DNA of 64,000 nt, taken from the NCBI GenBank assembly GCA_028583685.1, contig JAMXIF010000022.1, positions 5,572,435-5,636,434 on the forward strand. Reading direction: 5' to 3'. A model generated the notes under the pieces. It had not been told where the DNA came from. It saw nothing but the letters and a program-made list of their open reading frames with translations, and did no database searches. The translations under genes and the position numbers were made by a program. Source of the stretch: Petaurus breviceps papuanus. Lineage: Eukaryota > Chordata > Mammalia > Diprotodontia > Petauridae. Shown one piece after another: positions 11,165-22,780 of this stretch (positions are counted from its first letter, which is position 1; each line of letters starts with the position of its first letter).

Positions 11165-11780
11165 GCTGGTCATCACATGATGTGGTTGTTTCTGTGTACA
11201 ATGTTCTCCTGGCTTTGCTCTCTTAACTCAGTATCAGTTCATGTAAGTCTTTCCAAGTTTTTCTGAAGTCCGCCAGCTCATCATTTCTTATGGAACAATA
11301 GTATTTCATTACATTCATATATTACAACTTGTTCAACCATTCCCTAATTGTTGGGTATCCCCTCAATTTTTAATTCTTGGCCACCACAAAAAGAGCTGCT
11401 ATAAATATTTTTTGTACATGTGGGTCCTTTTCCCATTTTTATGATCTCTTTGGGATACAGATCTAAAGTGGGTATTGCTGGGTCAAAGGGTATGCACAGT
11501 TTTATAGCCCTTTGGGCACAGTTCCAAATTGCTCTCCCAAATGGTTGGATCAGTTCACAACTCCACCAACAATGCATTAGTGTTCCAGTTTTCCAACATC
11601 TCCAACATTTGTCATTTTCCTGTTTTGTCACGTTAGCCAATCTGATATGTGTGATGTGATATCTCAGAGTTGTTTTGATTTGCATTTCTCTAAATCATTA
11701 TTGATTAGAGAGATGCAAATCAAAATATAACTATAGATAGCTTTAATTTCTTCATCTGAAAACTGACAGACATAGTTTTT
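11165..11780 (-). repeat. L1 3' end (ORF2 C-terminus)
   Basis: Bases 11685-11344 read MQIKTTLRYHITHIRLANV, then CWRCWKTGTLMHCWWSCELI, IPFDPAIPTLDLYPKE and a SSFCGGQELKIEG tail. This is the C-terminal region of L1 ORF2p, including the cysteine-rich motif. The fragment is 5'-truncated. A small local inverted duplication at 11676-11728 interrupts it near its 5' side. Confidence 0.9.
11671..11728. repeat. Short quasi-palindrome inside L1 (local inverted duplication)
   Basis: TTTTGATTTGCATTTCTCTAA is followed after about ten bases by TTAGAGAGATGCAAATCAAAA, an almost perfect inverted copy. Other L1 copies have unrelated sequence on the second arm at this point. Confidence 0.85.
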
Positions 11781-12059
11781 AAAACACTTTCAGGGCCTCC
11801 CCATCTAATAGCCAGCTGGATGTTAATACTAACAGGGAGAATTCCTTCACACTTCATAAATGGATAATAGAGCTTAGACTAGCCTTTGCTTGTAGCTTAG
11901 CATATTCATACCTTTGTTATCTATCTGCCTTTTATTTGCTGTAATCATGTCAACTGAGAGAGAGTTGTCTCTCCTTTCTCCCTGCCTGTATTTTTGATGA
12001 CAGAAAATAAATTGTGGTTTACTGGACCTCCAAAAAAAAAAAAATCCCATCCTGTTACA

Positions 12060-12195
12060 TTACAGGAATTATTGTGTAGTAGAAAGAATGCTATTTTTGG
12101 AGTAAAAAACCTAGGTTCAAATACTGATTCTGCTACTTTACTGTCTGTATACCCTTGAGCAAGTCACCTCACTACTGCCTTAATTATGACTTAGT
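12060..12195 (+). repeat. MIR remnant
   Basis: 'ttgtgtagtagaaagaatgc', 'acctaggttcaaatactgat' and 'acccttgagcaagtcacctc' give the sense MIR order. A further MIR-like stretch follows at 12430-12540. Confidence 0.65.
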
Positions 12196-12589
12196 TATTA
12201 TTGCTTTTCTTCTTCTTTATGATGGAAGAAACACCAGAGAGCTAGATCAGGGATCTCTCTCCCCTCTGTTCCCTCCCCCCCCCCCCATCTACAAAGTGCT
12301 ATTTGTATTTCTTGTCTTCAGGCTCTCTTTATTGGACAGGGAGGGAGAAAGACAGAGAGATTGAGAGGCTGTGAGTGTACTTGCATGCAAGCACATACAA
12401 AATACACACTTAAGGGGGAAAAATGTAAACTCTTTGAGCTCCTATTTCCTTGTTCTCAAAATGAAGATAATAACATGTGCACCATCTACTTTCTCATAGC
12501 ATACCTTCTAAAAACTGAGAACAGCACTTAGCCTTGAAGCCGTTGTAAATGTGTTGTTGCTTTTAAATAGTTGCATCTCATGTTCCTGT

Positions 12590-12810
12590 GTTGGAGGCAG
12601 ATTTGTCTTACTGAAACATCTGTAACATATTCATCAAGGTATCATAGAGAACTCTGTAATTCAAACCTGGATTCATATCCTATTTCTTATGGCAAATGTT
12701 TTTGTGACTATATCACCAAGTCACTTCCCTCAGAGGCCTTATCTCTAAAATGAGGAAGTGGGACTAACTGTATGACCTCTGAGGTTTGATCTGTCACCTT
12801 TCCCAATCCC
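12590..12810 (+). repeat. MIR remnant
   Basis: 'attcaaacctggattcatat', 'caccaagtcacttccctcag' and 'ttatctctaaaatgaggaag' are sense MIR landmarks. Confidence 0.65.
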
Positions 12811-13525
12811 ACTGCCCATCTCCCTAAGGAGTTTCTCGAAAATATGAGTTCTCTATATATACAATTTTTAAAAAGAGTATTCTGAAGTTTTTCAAAATTT
12901 CATAGTCTTTTAAAATTTCATGGTTTTTAGTGTATCCCTTTGCTAGTGGAAAAATTTCTAAAATAATGGTTGGTGAAAAGGTTTCTCAAACTGGTACTAT
13001 ATGCTTGTATTTTGATTATATATACTTAAATCAACAATTGAAATAGGCAAAGGTCTTTTTGTATTTTAGGAAGTGAATTGATGAATTTTCTCTTGCCTTC
13101 TGTAGAGGATGTTGTAGTGGAGGTTCCTATTCAGTTACTGGTTTGATTAGATGCCTTTTGATATTACTTTCATTTCTAAAATGCTATGATTTGAAAATTT
13201 TTTGTTTGAAGCACTTAGCACAGATTTCCCTTGACTTCTATTAGTAATGATTCTTTAAAAAATCTATGAAATTGTGCATATTTTTCCTTAGTTTGTATAG
13301 TTCATGGTTCTTGAATTCTAAAATCTGTTTTCACATATCAGATCTTAAATGATCTTACTATAACTTTATGTGTAGGACTATTATCTCTGGTCTTAAGTGG
13401 GAAGACCCATTCATTACTGTTTTGAAAGCCTCATGACTTAGTAAACAAGGGTAGGGCATCATTGCTTTATTGTGGACTAAGAACCATCTATATATGCTTT
13501 AGACTTTTTCTTTTGTCCGTGGATG
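12810..13525. other. Unique sequence, no gene seen
   Basis: AT-rich sequence with no confident repeat or exon. Confidence 0.5.
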
Positions 13526-13526
13526 A

Positions 13527-13700
13527 TAGAATCATAGAGGTAGAAGGGACCTTAGAGAGGTCATTTAATCCAACATTATTGACATGTTGTCTTTGCTTGA
13601 AGACCTTTAAGGAGTAAGAATATACTATTTCACAATGCGGCCATTTCTACTTAGGATGTAATGTAGGAATGTAGCAATTTTTCCTTATGGAAAGTCTAAA
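13527..13700 (-). repeat. CR1/L3 LINE fragment
   Basis: 'tagaatcatagaggtagaag', 'ggaccttagagaggtcattt' and 'cttgaagacctttaaggag' are reverse-complement CR1/L3 3' end landmarks. Confidence 0.7.
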
Positions 13701-13764
13701 TGTGCCTTTTGATCCCAACCACATCCTTGTAAGTAAGGCAGGTACTATTCATTTCAGTAAGGCT

Positions 13765-13905
13765 ATATTGAACACATATCATGTGCACCTGTACTTGGCT
13801 AGCAACTAGGAAGAGAGACAAATATTTTTTTAAAAGTCTGTACTCTCAAGGAACTTGTATTCTACTATAGGTAAAGATGCAACATGCACACAGATAAATA
13901 ATTCT
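13765..13905 (-). repeat. L2 3' UTR fragment
   Basis: 'gaacacatatcatgtgcacc' through 'tctcaaggaacttgtattct' resembles the reversed L2 3' UTR seen more clearly at 34.3, 41.0 and 57.4 kb. Confidence 0.5.
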
Positions 13906-14645
13906 TCAGACCTTTAAAGTATGACTTTCAACCTTATCACTCAATTGAAACTGCTTTCCCCAAAGTAACCAGTGATCTCCTAGTTACCAAATCAGAATGG
14001 TCTTTTTTTTTTCAGTCCCAGTCCTTTATGACTTATCTACTGCTTTTGAACTGTTGACCACATCCCTCTCTTCCTATATACTCTTTTATCTCTGGGCTTT
14101 CATGATTCTACTCTATCTCTTAGTTTGCCTCTACCTGTCTAAACGCTCTCTAGTTACCTTTGCTGTCTTATCATCTGCAACATGCCGCCTTACTGTGTGT
14201 CTTCCCCAAGGCTCTAGTCCGAGTCCTCTTCTCTTCTTTTTCTATATTCTCTCTTAGCCTCACCAACTCTTCTGGGTTTACCTGTCTTGATACAGATGAC
14301 TCTCAGATCTATTTATCTAGCCCCAATCTCTCACGATCTTCATTCTCATATTTCATCTGCCTATTAGACATTTCATACTGGATGTTCAAGGGCATCTTAA
14401 ACTCCGTCTGTCTAAAACAGATTATTATCTTTCCCCCCAAACCTTCTTTTTAAAACTTCCTTTTTAAAAACTCCCAAAGGCACTACCATCCTTCTAGTGT
14501 CTCAGGTTCATAATCTCGATTTTCCTGTGTTCTTCTCTTAGCAGTTGTCCAATCTTACCTCTGCAACATATCTTGTATCTTGACCCCATTCCCTCCATTC
14601 ACACAATTACCACCTTAGTTCTGGCCTTCCTCACCTCTTTATGTA
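13905..14645 (+). repeat. L2 LINE, reverse-transcriptase region of ORF2
   Basis: The translated + strand shows YDLSTAFELL, a segment like LSKRSLVTFAVLSSATC, PQGSSPSPLLFFFYILS (the RT 'PQGS' motif), then LDTDDSQIYLSSPNLS (the 'YADD' region). Frames shift between these blocks, as expected for an ancient L2 copy. Confidence 0.85.
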
Positions 14646-14649
14646 GCAA

Positions 14650-15030
14650 GTAGATCAAGTATTTGAAGACTGGGGTGTTTTTTTTTTTATTATTTTGACC
14701 TTCTCATTGTGATAGTTGCTTTCTATTTGTTATACTTATGTAGGATGTGGTAATACTATTTGTTCCTCTTTTTGATATCATTTACTTTTTCAAATAGGTC
14801 AGGTTGGAGATGTAATTACATATAATATTTTCTTATCTTTTACTTCTAGGATTATGTTGAGTTTTATCTTTATTCTAACAAATTAGTTATCTGACTATAC
14901 ACAGATTTTGATAACCAGTTGTCTCTTGTCTGGTGAGATGTGTGTGTATGTGTAGTGTGTACACACATATATTTTGGTGATATTTGGTGTTCGTTGTACA
15001 TAGCACTTTCCAATTTTTTGCTTGAATACA
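14650..15030. other. Unique sequence with a short (TG)-rich patch
   Basis: No exon or clear repeat is seen. A TGTGTGTATGTGTAGTGTGT patch lies near 14940. Confidence 0.45.
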
Positions 15031-15036
15031 TTCTTT

Positions 15037-15330
15037 AGAGGTAGCTTGTTGGACAGTGGATAGAGCACTGGGACTGGAGTCAGGAAGAACTGAGTTCAAA
15101 TCCATCCTCAAACACTTATTAACTGTGATGCCCCGTGAAAGTCATCTAACCATTGTCTGCCTTTGTTTCTACAACTGTAAAATGAAGATAACGGTAGCAC
15201 CTACCTCACAGGTTTGTTGTGAAGATCAAATGATATTATAGTTATAAAAGTGCTTAGTACAGTGCCTGACACATAGGAAATGCTATATAAATACTTATTC
15301 TCTTCCTTTTCCCTTCCCCTTCCCCTTATT
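15037..15330 (+). mobile_element. CORE-SINE (MIR type, L2-like tail)
   Basis: The copy is near full length: 'ttggacagtggatagagcac', 'agttcaaatccatcctcaaa', 'ctgtaaaatgaagataacgg', 'agtacagtgcctgacacata' and an 'aaatacttattctcttccttttccc' tail. The tRNA-like head, CORE and tail are all present. Confidence 0.85.
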
Positions 15331-15929
15331 CTTGATACATAAGCATGAAACTTTTGTGTATTCTTTAGGCCTTCTTGCCCTCTTTAACAGAACCCTATTT
15401 TTTTTTTTTGCTCTCTTCCTCTTTGCCCATTTTTGCATTGAAGTCACTTGGTGTGGAAAATTGGGGGGGGGTTCTTCATAGAATTTCCCCATTTCTTTGT
15501 CTGTTACAGGTAATTGATGCAAAAGCTATAGCTATTATCAGTGTGTTGGCCTTTTTGTTCATGGTCATCAGGGGTGTACTTGCAAGGTCAAATAACCAAA
15601 TATCCTATAAAATGATGTTTCTTATTGCCTTTGGGATGTACATTTAATTCAGTTGTGCAGATTCATTTATTGGGGAAACTGTGGGTCATTTTTCCATTTA
15701 GATGCAACTTTGTTTTGTCTTTTTGTTTTTATTATAATAAGAATGCCACTATTTATTGCTCATTTCCTTCATTTGAATGAAAGGGGCAGAAAATACCATG
15801 TTCAGTGGTAGTGGTGGGAACTATTTAGGAGGTAGAACTGTTCCATCTTTAGATTTGTGATTGGGAGGAGGAAAACCATGCATAATCTGAAATGTGTTTC
15901 TGAGTTTGGGAAGTTCTACTGGATAAGTA

Positions 15930-16265
15930 AGCCTCAGTATACATCAGAAGCTCTCAAGAATGAAATTCCAAAGACACAAGAAGAAACATTTCTGAAGAGG
16001 AAGAACATAAATTGTCATCCAAAGAGATGACATATAGATATGCAGGGAAATCAGATAAGTTAGATTTCTTAAAAGACATGTACAGAAAATGTCAGCAAGG
16101 GAAAACAACAAAGGATTAATATAAAAGTTTGGCACAGTCTTGTATGAATTGCTCAGGAGTGCTAAACCTGAGTGAAAAAAGTTAAGGAAAATATTTTTAA
16201 AGTTTTTAGGTAAAGAGGAAGATCAAAGAAAGGTTAGGACTGGTTTTCTGGATATCTTTGACAGG
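15930..16265 (+). repeat. Possible CR1/L3 fragment
   Basis: An A-rich strand with 'aaggattaatataaaagttt' and 'ggtaaagaggaagatcaaag' resembles the sense segment between endonuclease and RT of CR1/L3. Weak; it could be unrelated. Confidence 0.3.
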
Positions 16266-16269
16266 TCAA

Positions 16270-17620
16270 GAAGGATGAGGCCTGATAAACTGTCAGTATT
16301 TATTAATCTTTTCTTTAGTAATATCATGTAGAAATTTTGAAAGAATAAAATTCACTGACCTTTGGGTTGCATATTCTAATCTCTTCCATTTTTTAAAATT
16401 GGAGTAATATTTGCCTTTTTTCACACTTTTAACAGGTCTCCCTTTCTGTATGTTCACTCACAAGGGTTCACTAATTACATCATTGATTCTTTCAGTACTC
16501 TGATGAATAATAGTTTTTTCTGGGCCTAGTGAATTTAAGCTCATCAAGGGCATTATTACTCTTGCCATTTTCCTACTTTGCTTTGATATCAGCGTCCTGT
16601 TGTCTGTTGCAGTCTGGCCTTTTCAGTTTTAATACTATTCTCCTTGGCAGAAAAAAATGAAAAACAGTTCAGTTATTCTGCCTTCTCATTTGTTATGAAC
16701 ATCTCATCTGCCTTGTGTAGTTAGTGGTCCTATCTTTTCTTTGATCTTCCTCTTTCTCATGATGTAACTAACAAAACTCTTACCACAATCCTTTTTGTTG
16801 TCCTTAGTTTCCTTATCAGGTTAAACTTTGTGATCTATAACATATCTGAAATTATACATAAAGAACTTGTTTTTGTTTATCCTATGTAACCTGTACTTGT
16901 GTCCATCTCCTTTACATGTCTTGCTAAGGCTCCTCCCGTTCCTTTAGGCAATTCCACCTTTTCTTCATCAGAATTATTTCTCATTGTATCTTCAAAATTT
17001 CATTCTTTTGAGCTTCCCATTCCTGTTGGGCTAATTTTCTTTGGACAGTTATTAGTCCATGGACTCTTAGCTTCCTTTCATTGAACTACTTGAAATCTGC
17101 TTTCCTAATAACTATGAATCTCAGACTATGCCTGCCTTTATTTTCCTTTTTTGTAAATTTTAATATGCATTGATAATTTGTTCCCAAGAGTCTAATAATT
17201 TCAGTTTACACAACCATGTCTTTATGATTGGTGTGAACCAAGTGTGGTAGTTCCCTGCATTGCTTTCTCTGTTTTTCAAAAGATAAAATTATTAAGGAAA
17301 GTCACAGAATTTTTAGTTGTTCTCTTTTTGGCTTATAGGGAACTCCGGTGGATAGCTATATAATTGATAGCTGAAGTTTCCACATTACAGCCACTATCAT
17401 GCCTTAGTTCTAGGCTTGTGATTGTTTCTTAAATTTATATATTTCTTCTTTCTGTCCAGTTTGTCCATATTATACTCTGATATTACTTTTGTTTGTATCT
17501 CCACTGATCTTCACCAGATCTCTCTGTCATGATTCTTTCATATGCTAATCATGAGTCCTATGTCATTAAATCTTGTGATGCCTGTGGTAATTTTTTTTTT
17601 ATCAGTTGGACAGTATTAGA
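16270..17620 (-). repeat. CR1/L3 LINE, endonuclease to RT-linker region
   Basis: Minus-strand translation gives DNKKDCGKSFVSYIMRKRKI...KEKIGPL, matching the usual '...YISNKRKTKENVGPL' linker of CR1-type ORF2. Farther upstream, GNFSYQLYSYPPEFP stands where the 'GDFNYPDI.W' endonuclease motif is expected. It is an old and heavily decayed element. Confidence 0.6.
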
Positions 17621-17889
17621 AAATATTGGGGAACATCTAGTAGTCTAGTTTGACTGAAATGTGAAAGGGAATCATGTAAAATCACACTTAAAGGGCTAAT
17701 GAAACCAGATTGGCACTGATGCTTTCATTGTCAAGCTAAGGATTTTATTTTTTATATTGTGAGAAATAGCCACTGAATTTCTTTTTTTTTTTTTTTATTA
17801 AATAGGAAACTGACCTTTTCATTAGAAAGATGGTTTTGCTTGCTGTGTCAAAGATAGCTTGTATGGATAGATGGAGAACTTAGGTAAAA

Positions 17890-18690
17890 TAGTTATTAAG
17901 CACTTTTGATGTGTCTGGCACTCTGCTAATATTGGAGAGGAGAGAGACTGCAAATGGAGACTAGTTTAGGAGGTTATTCTAAATAGTCCAGGTGAAAGGT
18001 GATGATAACTTTAATTAGGATTGGTAGCAATACAAATGGAAAATTGGGGACAGATGATGTAGTAGAGTTAGAATGCACAATTCTGATTGAATGTTTCTTT
18101 GAGCCCTCCTTATGACTCCCCCACCACCAGCTTTAATACTAGTGCCTTTGTTTATTCTTGAATATTTTTTGTTTGTATGAAATTATTTGCATGGTGTCCC
18201 CATCATTGCCCTGTGAGCTCCCTGAGATCAGGAACTATCTTTTGTTTATCTTTATGTATCCAGTGCAGTGTCTGGCACATAGCAAACACTTAATAAGTGC
18301 TTATTGATTGACTAAGAAAGGCAGTGGTGCCATCAATTGAAATAGTGTGAAGGACAATCTTTTTTGTGGAATGAGTTCAGATTTAGATGTTTAGAGTTTG
18401 AAGGGTCAGCAGGATAGCCAGGTTATGCCTGTTAGGCAGTTTGAAAGCTTGGCTGAAGCTCAGGTGAGATATTATATAACTGGAACTATAAATTTGATAA
18501 TCATCTGTTTACAGAGGCAAGGAAGAGAGAAGAGGTCTGAGGACAGTTCTTTGGGGATACCCACACTAAGGAGAAGAATGCTGTACCTTTTAGGGAGATG
18601 GAGGAATGGTCTTACAAGTAGGAGGAAATTCAGGAGATCAAAGTTTCTATCCTGGGACATGAAATGAATAGCAGTACCACTGTCAGAAAT
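17890..18690 (-). repeat. L2 LINE, interrupted by an opposite-strand L2 tail
   Basis: Blocks such as 'aatagtccaggtgaaaggtg', 'tgttaggcagtttgaaagct' and 'gaggacagttctttggggat' match the reverse-complement L2 ORF2. The stretch 18075-18313 interrupts it and is annotated separately. Confidence 0.65.
18075..18313 (+). repeat. L2 LINE 3' end
   Basis: 'gccctgtgagctccctgaga', 'tcaggaactatcttttgttt' and 'cagtgcagtgtctggcacat', then 'aataagtgcttattgattga'. This is the classic sense L2 3' UTR and tail. Confidence 0.85.
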
Positions 18691-19330
18691 AAGACTTCAT
18701 AAATAAGAGTTGCTACCTACTTATTTCAGTGAAAGTTTATAATCCCATTCCACCCTTTTCATGAGGACTCATTTATTGATTTGATTTGAGTTGCATTGAA
18801 TTGAAATGAATTCAGAAACTGAATTGAACCTATGTCACTAATGTTATGGCATGTACTTAGCTGTGGGTTATCCATAAATACCATCTGAGATACAGTTTTA
18901 ATTTCTGTCCTTATTAATAATGTTATTCTTTTTCCCTGCATTCTGTTCCTTTCATCTTGGTTTTCAGCCAACTGACTTCCAATATCATCTGGTATGCCTT
19001 TTTTTTTTTTTTGTCTTAAAGAAGGTAACCTTGTGACATCGTTAATATTAGGAAAATAACATCAGTGCTGATACAAGTGCCAAGGAAAATGGAAAGACAT
19101 TCTTCCTTTCCGACTCAAAAAGGAACCCAGGTGGATTTGAACTTTAGTTCATGATACTTAGGCATACTAATGGATAGTTAACTTTGGCAGTACAAATAGA
19201 TAGTACTTTCTCACTATTTTCATTCTCTTTATTTTCCTTTTTTAATTTTATTTTAAAAGAGAGCATGATAAGGGGTTGTATGTGTATGTGGTTGTATTGA
19301 CTTGCTGACTCCCTTGCTGGTAGCCCGTTA
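18690..19330. other. Unique sequence, no gene seen
   Basis: No confident repeat; contains a poly(T) run near 19000. Confidence 0.4.
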
Positions 19331-19625
19331 TTGCGCCCTAGCTCCCTCATTTATTAAATGGGAATAATAATAGCTGTCCTTTCTCTCATGGTTCAACTAA
19401 GATCATATATGTAAAAGGGTATACTGTACAATGTAGTAGCACAGTTCTATAGTACTCTATACTATAGAATGTTTTCTTAAGAAGAAAAATTTGGGAGATA
19501 GATTTTACAAAGATCAGGATAGTTTAGATTCATAGAGATGGAGTGACTTGTCTAAGGTCACACAGTTAATTCAGTAATAAAGCCCAGAAACAAACCCAGT
19601 TCTTTTGATCAAGTCCAGTGCTTTC
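19330..19625. repeat. Two opposed MIR remnants
   Basis: A sense fragment ('cctcatttattaaatgggaa' then 'taataatagctgt') at ~19340-19450 is followed by an antisense fragment ('gagtgacttgtctaaggtca', 'cacagttaattcagt') at ~19505-19625. Confidence 0.6.
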
Positions 19626-20244
19626 TTGTTTTATTTTTGGTATTAGATTGTAATGGGAATGTACATTTTTAAGCTCTTCCCTGCCCCTAGGCTAAAGTGC
19701 AGCTGGAGCCTGGGGTGGGAGGCTTGTTTTTCAGTAGATACTTTTTGATTGACTAGTGGGTCCAGAAGGTTGTTACATTCTCTGAGCCAGGAGCAGGCTA
19801 TATATACCCTGATTTGAGGCTTTGTTTTGGGGCTCACTTTGAGAAGTGTTCTGTGATTTGATCAGATGAGACTCTGGGAAGCCATTGTTGAGAGCCCCCT
19901 GGCTTTGAAAAACCCAGATGTTGATTTAGTATGGATGTAATGGTTGGACAGTTTGGAAACCTGTCTACTTAATCTGTTTCTCTGTCTTGATAATTCTGTC
20001 TGTATACTCTGAAGTTCGGGGTGCTGACCTTTTTCTCCTGAACTAGGTAAATGATACATATTTGACTGATTAAAGTACACTAGTTAACACATTTTGAGTT
20101 GCTTTCCTGTATCAAAGCAGATCTAAGAACCTGTGTTGGCAGCCACCCTGGGGATGCTGGGGTGCTTGCTGATACATAGATCCACCTTTATTTAGAAATA
20201 TTTTTCAACTCTGAGTGGGAACTCTTGAGTGTTTTGGATTATGA

Positions 20245-20465
20245 GGGTAAGGGAATAAATACTTATTTAGCACCTACTTTATGCCAGGCACTGTGCTAAG
20301 TGCTTTAGAAATGATTTCATTTTATCTTTACCACAACCCTGGGAGATAAGTGCTGTTATTACCATTTTACAATTGAGTCAACTGAGACAGAAATTAAGTA
20401 CTTTGCTCAGTCTCACACAGCTAGTAAATGTCTGAGGTTGGATTTGAAGTCAGGTCTCTACAAAC
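20245..20465 (-). repeat. CORE-SINE/MIR
   Basis: 'ttatttagcacctactttat', 'gccaggcactgtgctaagtg', 'cacacagctagtaaatgtct' and 'gatttgaagtcaggtc' give a complete reverse-complement CORE-SINE order. Confidence 0.85.
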
Positions 20466-20594
20466 AATTTGCCCCAATAATTGACTTAGAAACTAGTGTT
20501 ACATAAGGTTTTTCAGAGAATATATGCATTTAATCTCAGCTTTTACTCTACTTTTTGAATTAATAAATATTTATTAAATGTCTACTTTGTAGAC

Positions 20595-20791
20595 CAGAAG
20601 TGGCATCCCACAGCACTCTTGAGTGTGACCAGAACCAGATTAAAATAGAATTCAGAAATATTTAAGAAAGTTAAAAATACAATAAAACACACATAGCACA
20701 TTTTAAAACTAAGTCAGTATGCTGTCACAGGGAACCTTACGTATTAAATAGTTCAATGGTCCCCCATTTCTATTTGAGTTTGACACCACTG
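20595..20791 (-). mobile_element. hAT-type non-autonomous DNA transposon (MITE)
   Basis: The right end read in reverse is CAGTGGTGTCAAACTCAAAT, a hAT-type terminus. The left end CAGAAGTGGCATCCCAC is its diverged inverted counterpart. The inside is AT-rich with 'ccagattaaaatagaattca' and 'aataaaacacacatagcac'. The 8-base flanks TTGTAGAC and ATGTAAGC agree at only 5 of 8 positions, so the target duplication is decayed or doubtful. It has no coding capacity. Confidence 0.65.
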
Positions 20792-20884
20792 ATGTAAGCA
20801 ATCTCTCTTTTTTTTTGGCCTGCTTCTAGTATTCTTTAAATTTTTGTAGTTATTTGTATATTCCTGGGGAATAAAGATAAGACC

Positions 20885-20915
<31 letters not shown>

Positions 20916-20918
20916 AAA
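20885..20918. repeat. (AAAAC)n microsatellite
   Basis: About five or six AAAAC units followed by a short A run. Confidence 0.9.
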
Positions 20919-20999
20919 CCCACAGTCTAGAGAAGCAAAGACCCAGCCAAGATTAGACGTGTGTTGTTATACTGGACCTGATTTAAGCAAGACTCATCA

Positions 21000-22780
21000 T
21001 ACACAGTCTTAAAGCAGTTGTGAGCTTCTAAAAACCCCACCAAGACTTTTTTTGGACATTGTGTATATAGGTAGTTGGGAGAAAGCAAACTTGCCTTTCC
21101 AGTCATTTTGCTGCCTTTTTTTTTTGATTTAAATGCTCTGGGAGTTCAGCACAGCTTCAGCAGGGGGCCCAGTTGGTTGGTTCCCAGCCAACTGGGACCA
21201 GCTCTGTGGGGCCCCTCTAACTACAGGACCTAAATTACCTCCAAATTAGGTTGACTGTGACCTGTTTTATCAGAACTCAGTACCCAGGTAATGGTTCAAA
21301 TTGGATATCAGGCTGTTCTCATTGGGCTAATTCAACTGTCCCATTCTGCATCATTGTTCTCTGCTTTATTCTTCTGACAGTGGCAAGGATTTTTGTAGAT
21401 CAGGACTTATCACCTTCCCCCTTACTTACTAGTAAAAGAAGCCTGATGAAAGTCTTTACTCTAGTAGACCCATCTGCTTATTTCTAATGCTTAATTCTTG
21501 GCCTGCTATTTTTCTGTTACCACTCACCAGAGCTGCCTGAGGTCAGAGGTCAGAGTTCAGACTGACAAATGGTGCCTTTTCATTAGGACATTAGAAGTCA
21601 CTTGCAGCTCTGACAACTGTTAGTTGCCTTGAAGGCACAGTAGGTTAGCTAGGACAAAACCATGGTCAAGATTGGCTAACCATGCACATTTTAAAAGAAA
21701 GCAGATGTTAGACAACGTTGACCAACCTTGTGAGCATCCTCTGTTCTAGTAAGAATTTGTATAAGTACTTTGTTTTCACTGTACTTTGCAAACATTAATG
21801 AATTTATTCTCTTAAAGTCCTCTGGTTATTATCTCTGGTTATTATCTCTGGTTATTATCTCTGGTTATTATCTCTGGTTATTATCAGTATTTTCTTTTAA
21901 GAGATCATGTGGTTAAGGCATAAACAAAATTTAACCATCTTTCTCCTTTTTCATTTTGACAGTGCTTTTACTGTCATACCTTGATGCAGAGATATTACTG
22001 AAACAAAAGATTTTGTGACTTGGCTTACAGGAATCTAGAAGCCACATTCCAGAATGTAAAAGCTGTCCAGTTTGTAGATTTATGCTAAACAAAAATAATT
22101 ACATTGGTATTCCTTGTATTAGGCAAATTTTTAATATACATAGTATGACTGTATTATATAAAGCTAAAGAATGGGGACACAAAGTTCCTAGTTATTTATT
22201 CTCTTACAACTGAAGTGGAATGTTTTTAGATAGTTACATTTTTAAAGATGACCTTTGTCATTTCCCAGTTTGAATGGAAAAAAGTAAGTTGTCCTTTGTT
22301 AGGAGGGGAGCTAGCTATGGTACTGATTGTGAGGATATTTTGCTGTCTTACTCTATATATGATTCAACCCTCAGTCATATTTTGTTTAGGAGATTAGAAA
22401 AAGTATGTCTTGAGTCAATAAGTATTCTCTAGGATAATTCAACAAGAATATAGTTGCCATAGCTGTTTGCTTTTTCATTTTTTATTAAGCTTCATTTATA
22501 AAGAAAGTGTCAATTTGACAAAAAATAATTTTGTATCAGAAATCTTTAGCTTTTCTGTTTTATTTTTCCAGTTGTTGATCTGGGTAATAATTTTAACTGC
22601 ACTAATATCAGAATAGTTTGGTAAAATACTAGAGGCAAGAAATTGCAAACAACAACAAAAATGACTTAAAGAGCCATATACAAACCTGACCTGGGTCAAG
22701 CTTGATTTGCAGCTCAGTCAATTTTGGAATAGGCTGTCAGTTTTGTAAACAGGAGTCTGCTGGGTGAATTGAACAGAAGG
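21000..22780. other. Repeat-poor sequence upstream of the alternative PTK2 exon
   Basis: Apart from a 13-base tandem repeat I recognise no transposable element here. There is no reading frame with splice support. It may hold regulatory sequence for the exon at 23.2 kb. Confidence 0.45.
21821..21885. repeat. Five exact tandem copies of a 13-base unit
   Basis: TCTGGTTATTATC is repeated five times without any mismatch (65 bases). Perfect identity implies recent expansion or a collapsed or variable minisatellite. Confidence 0.97.

Noticed and set aside
15375-15647. Hydrophobic 90-codon frame preceded by an acceptor-like CAG
   Set aside because: No similarity that I recognise, no donor at its end, and its flanks are low-complexity and repeat. 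It is not supported as an exon.
21821-21885. Regular short repeat that might suggest a CRISPR-like array
   Set aside because: The units are directly adjacent with no spacers, and the host is a mammal. It is a minisatellite.
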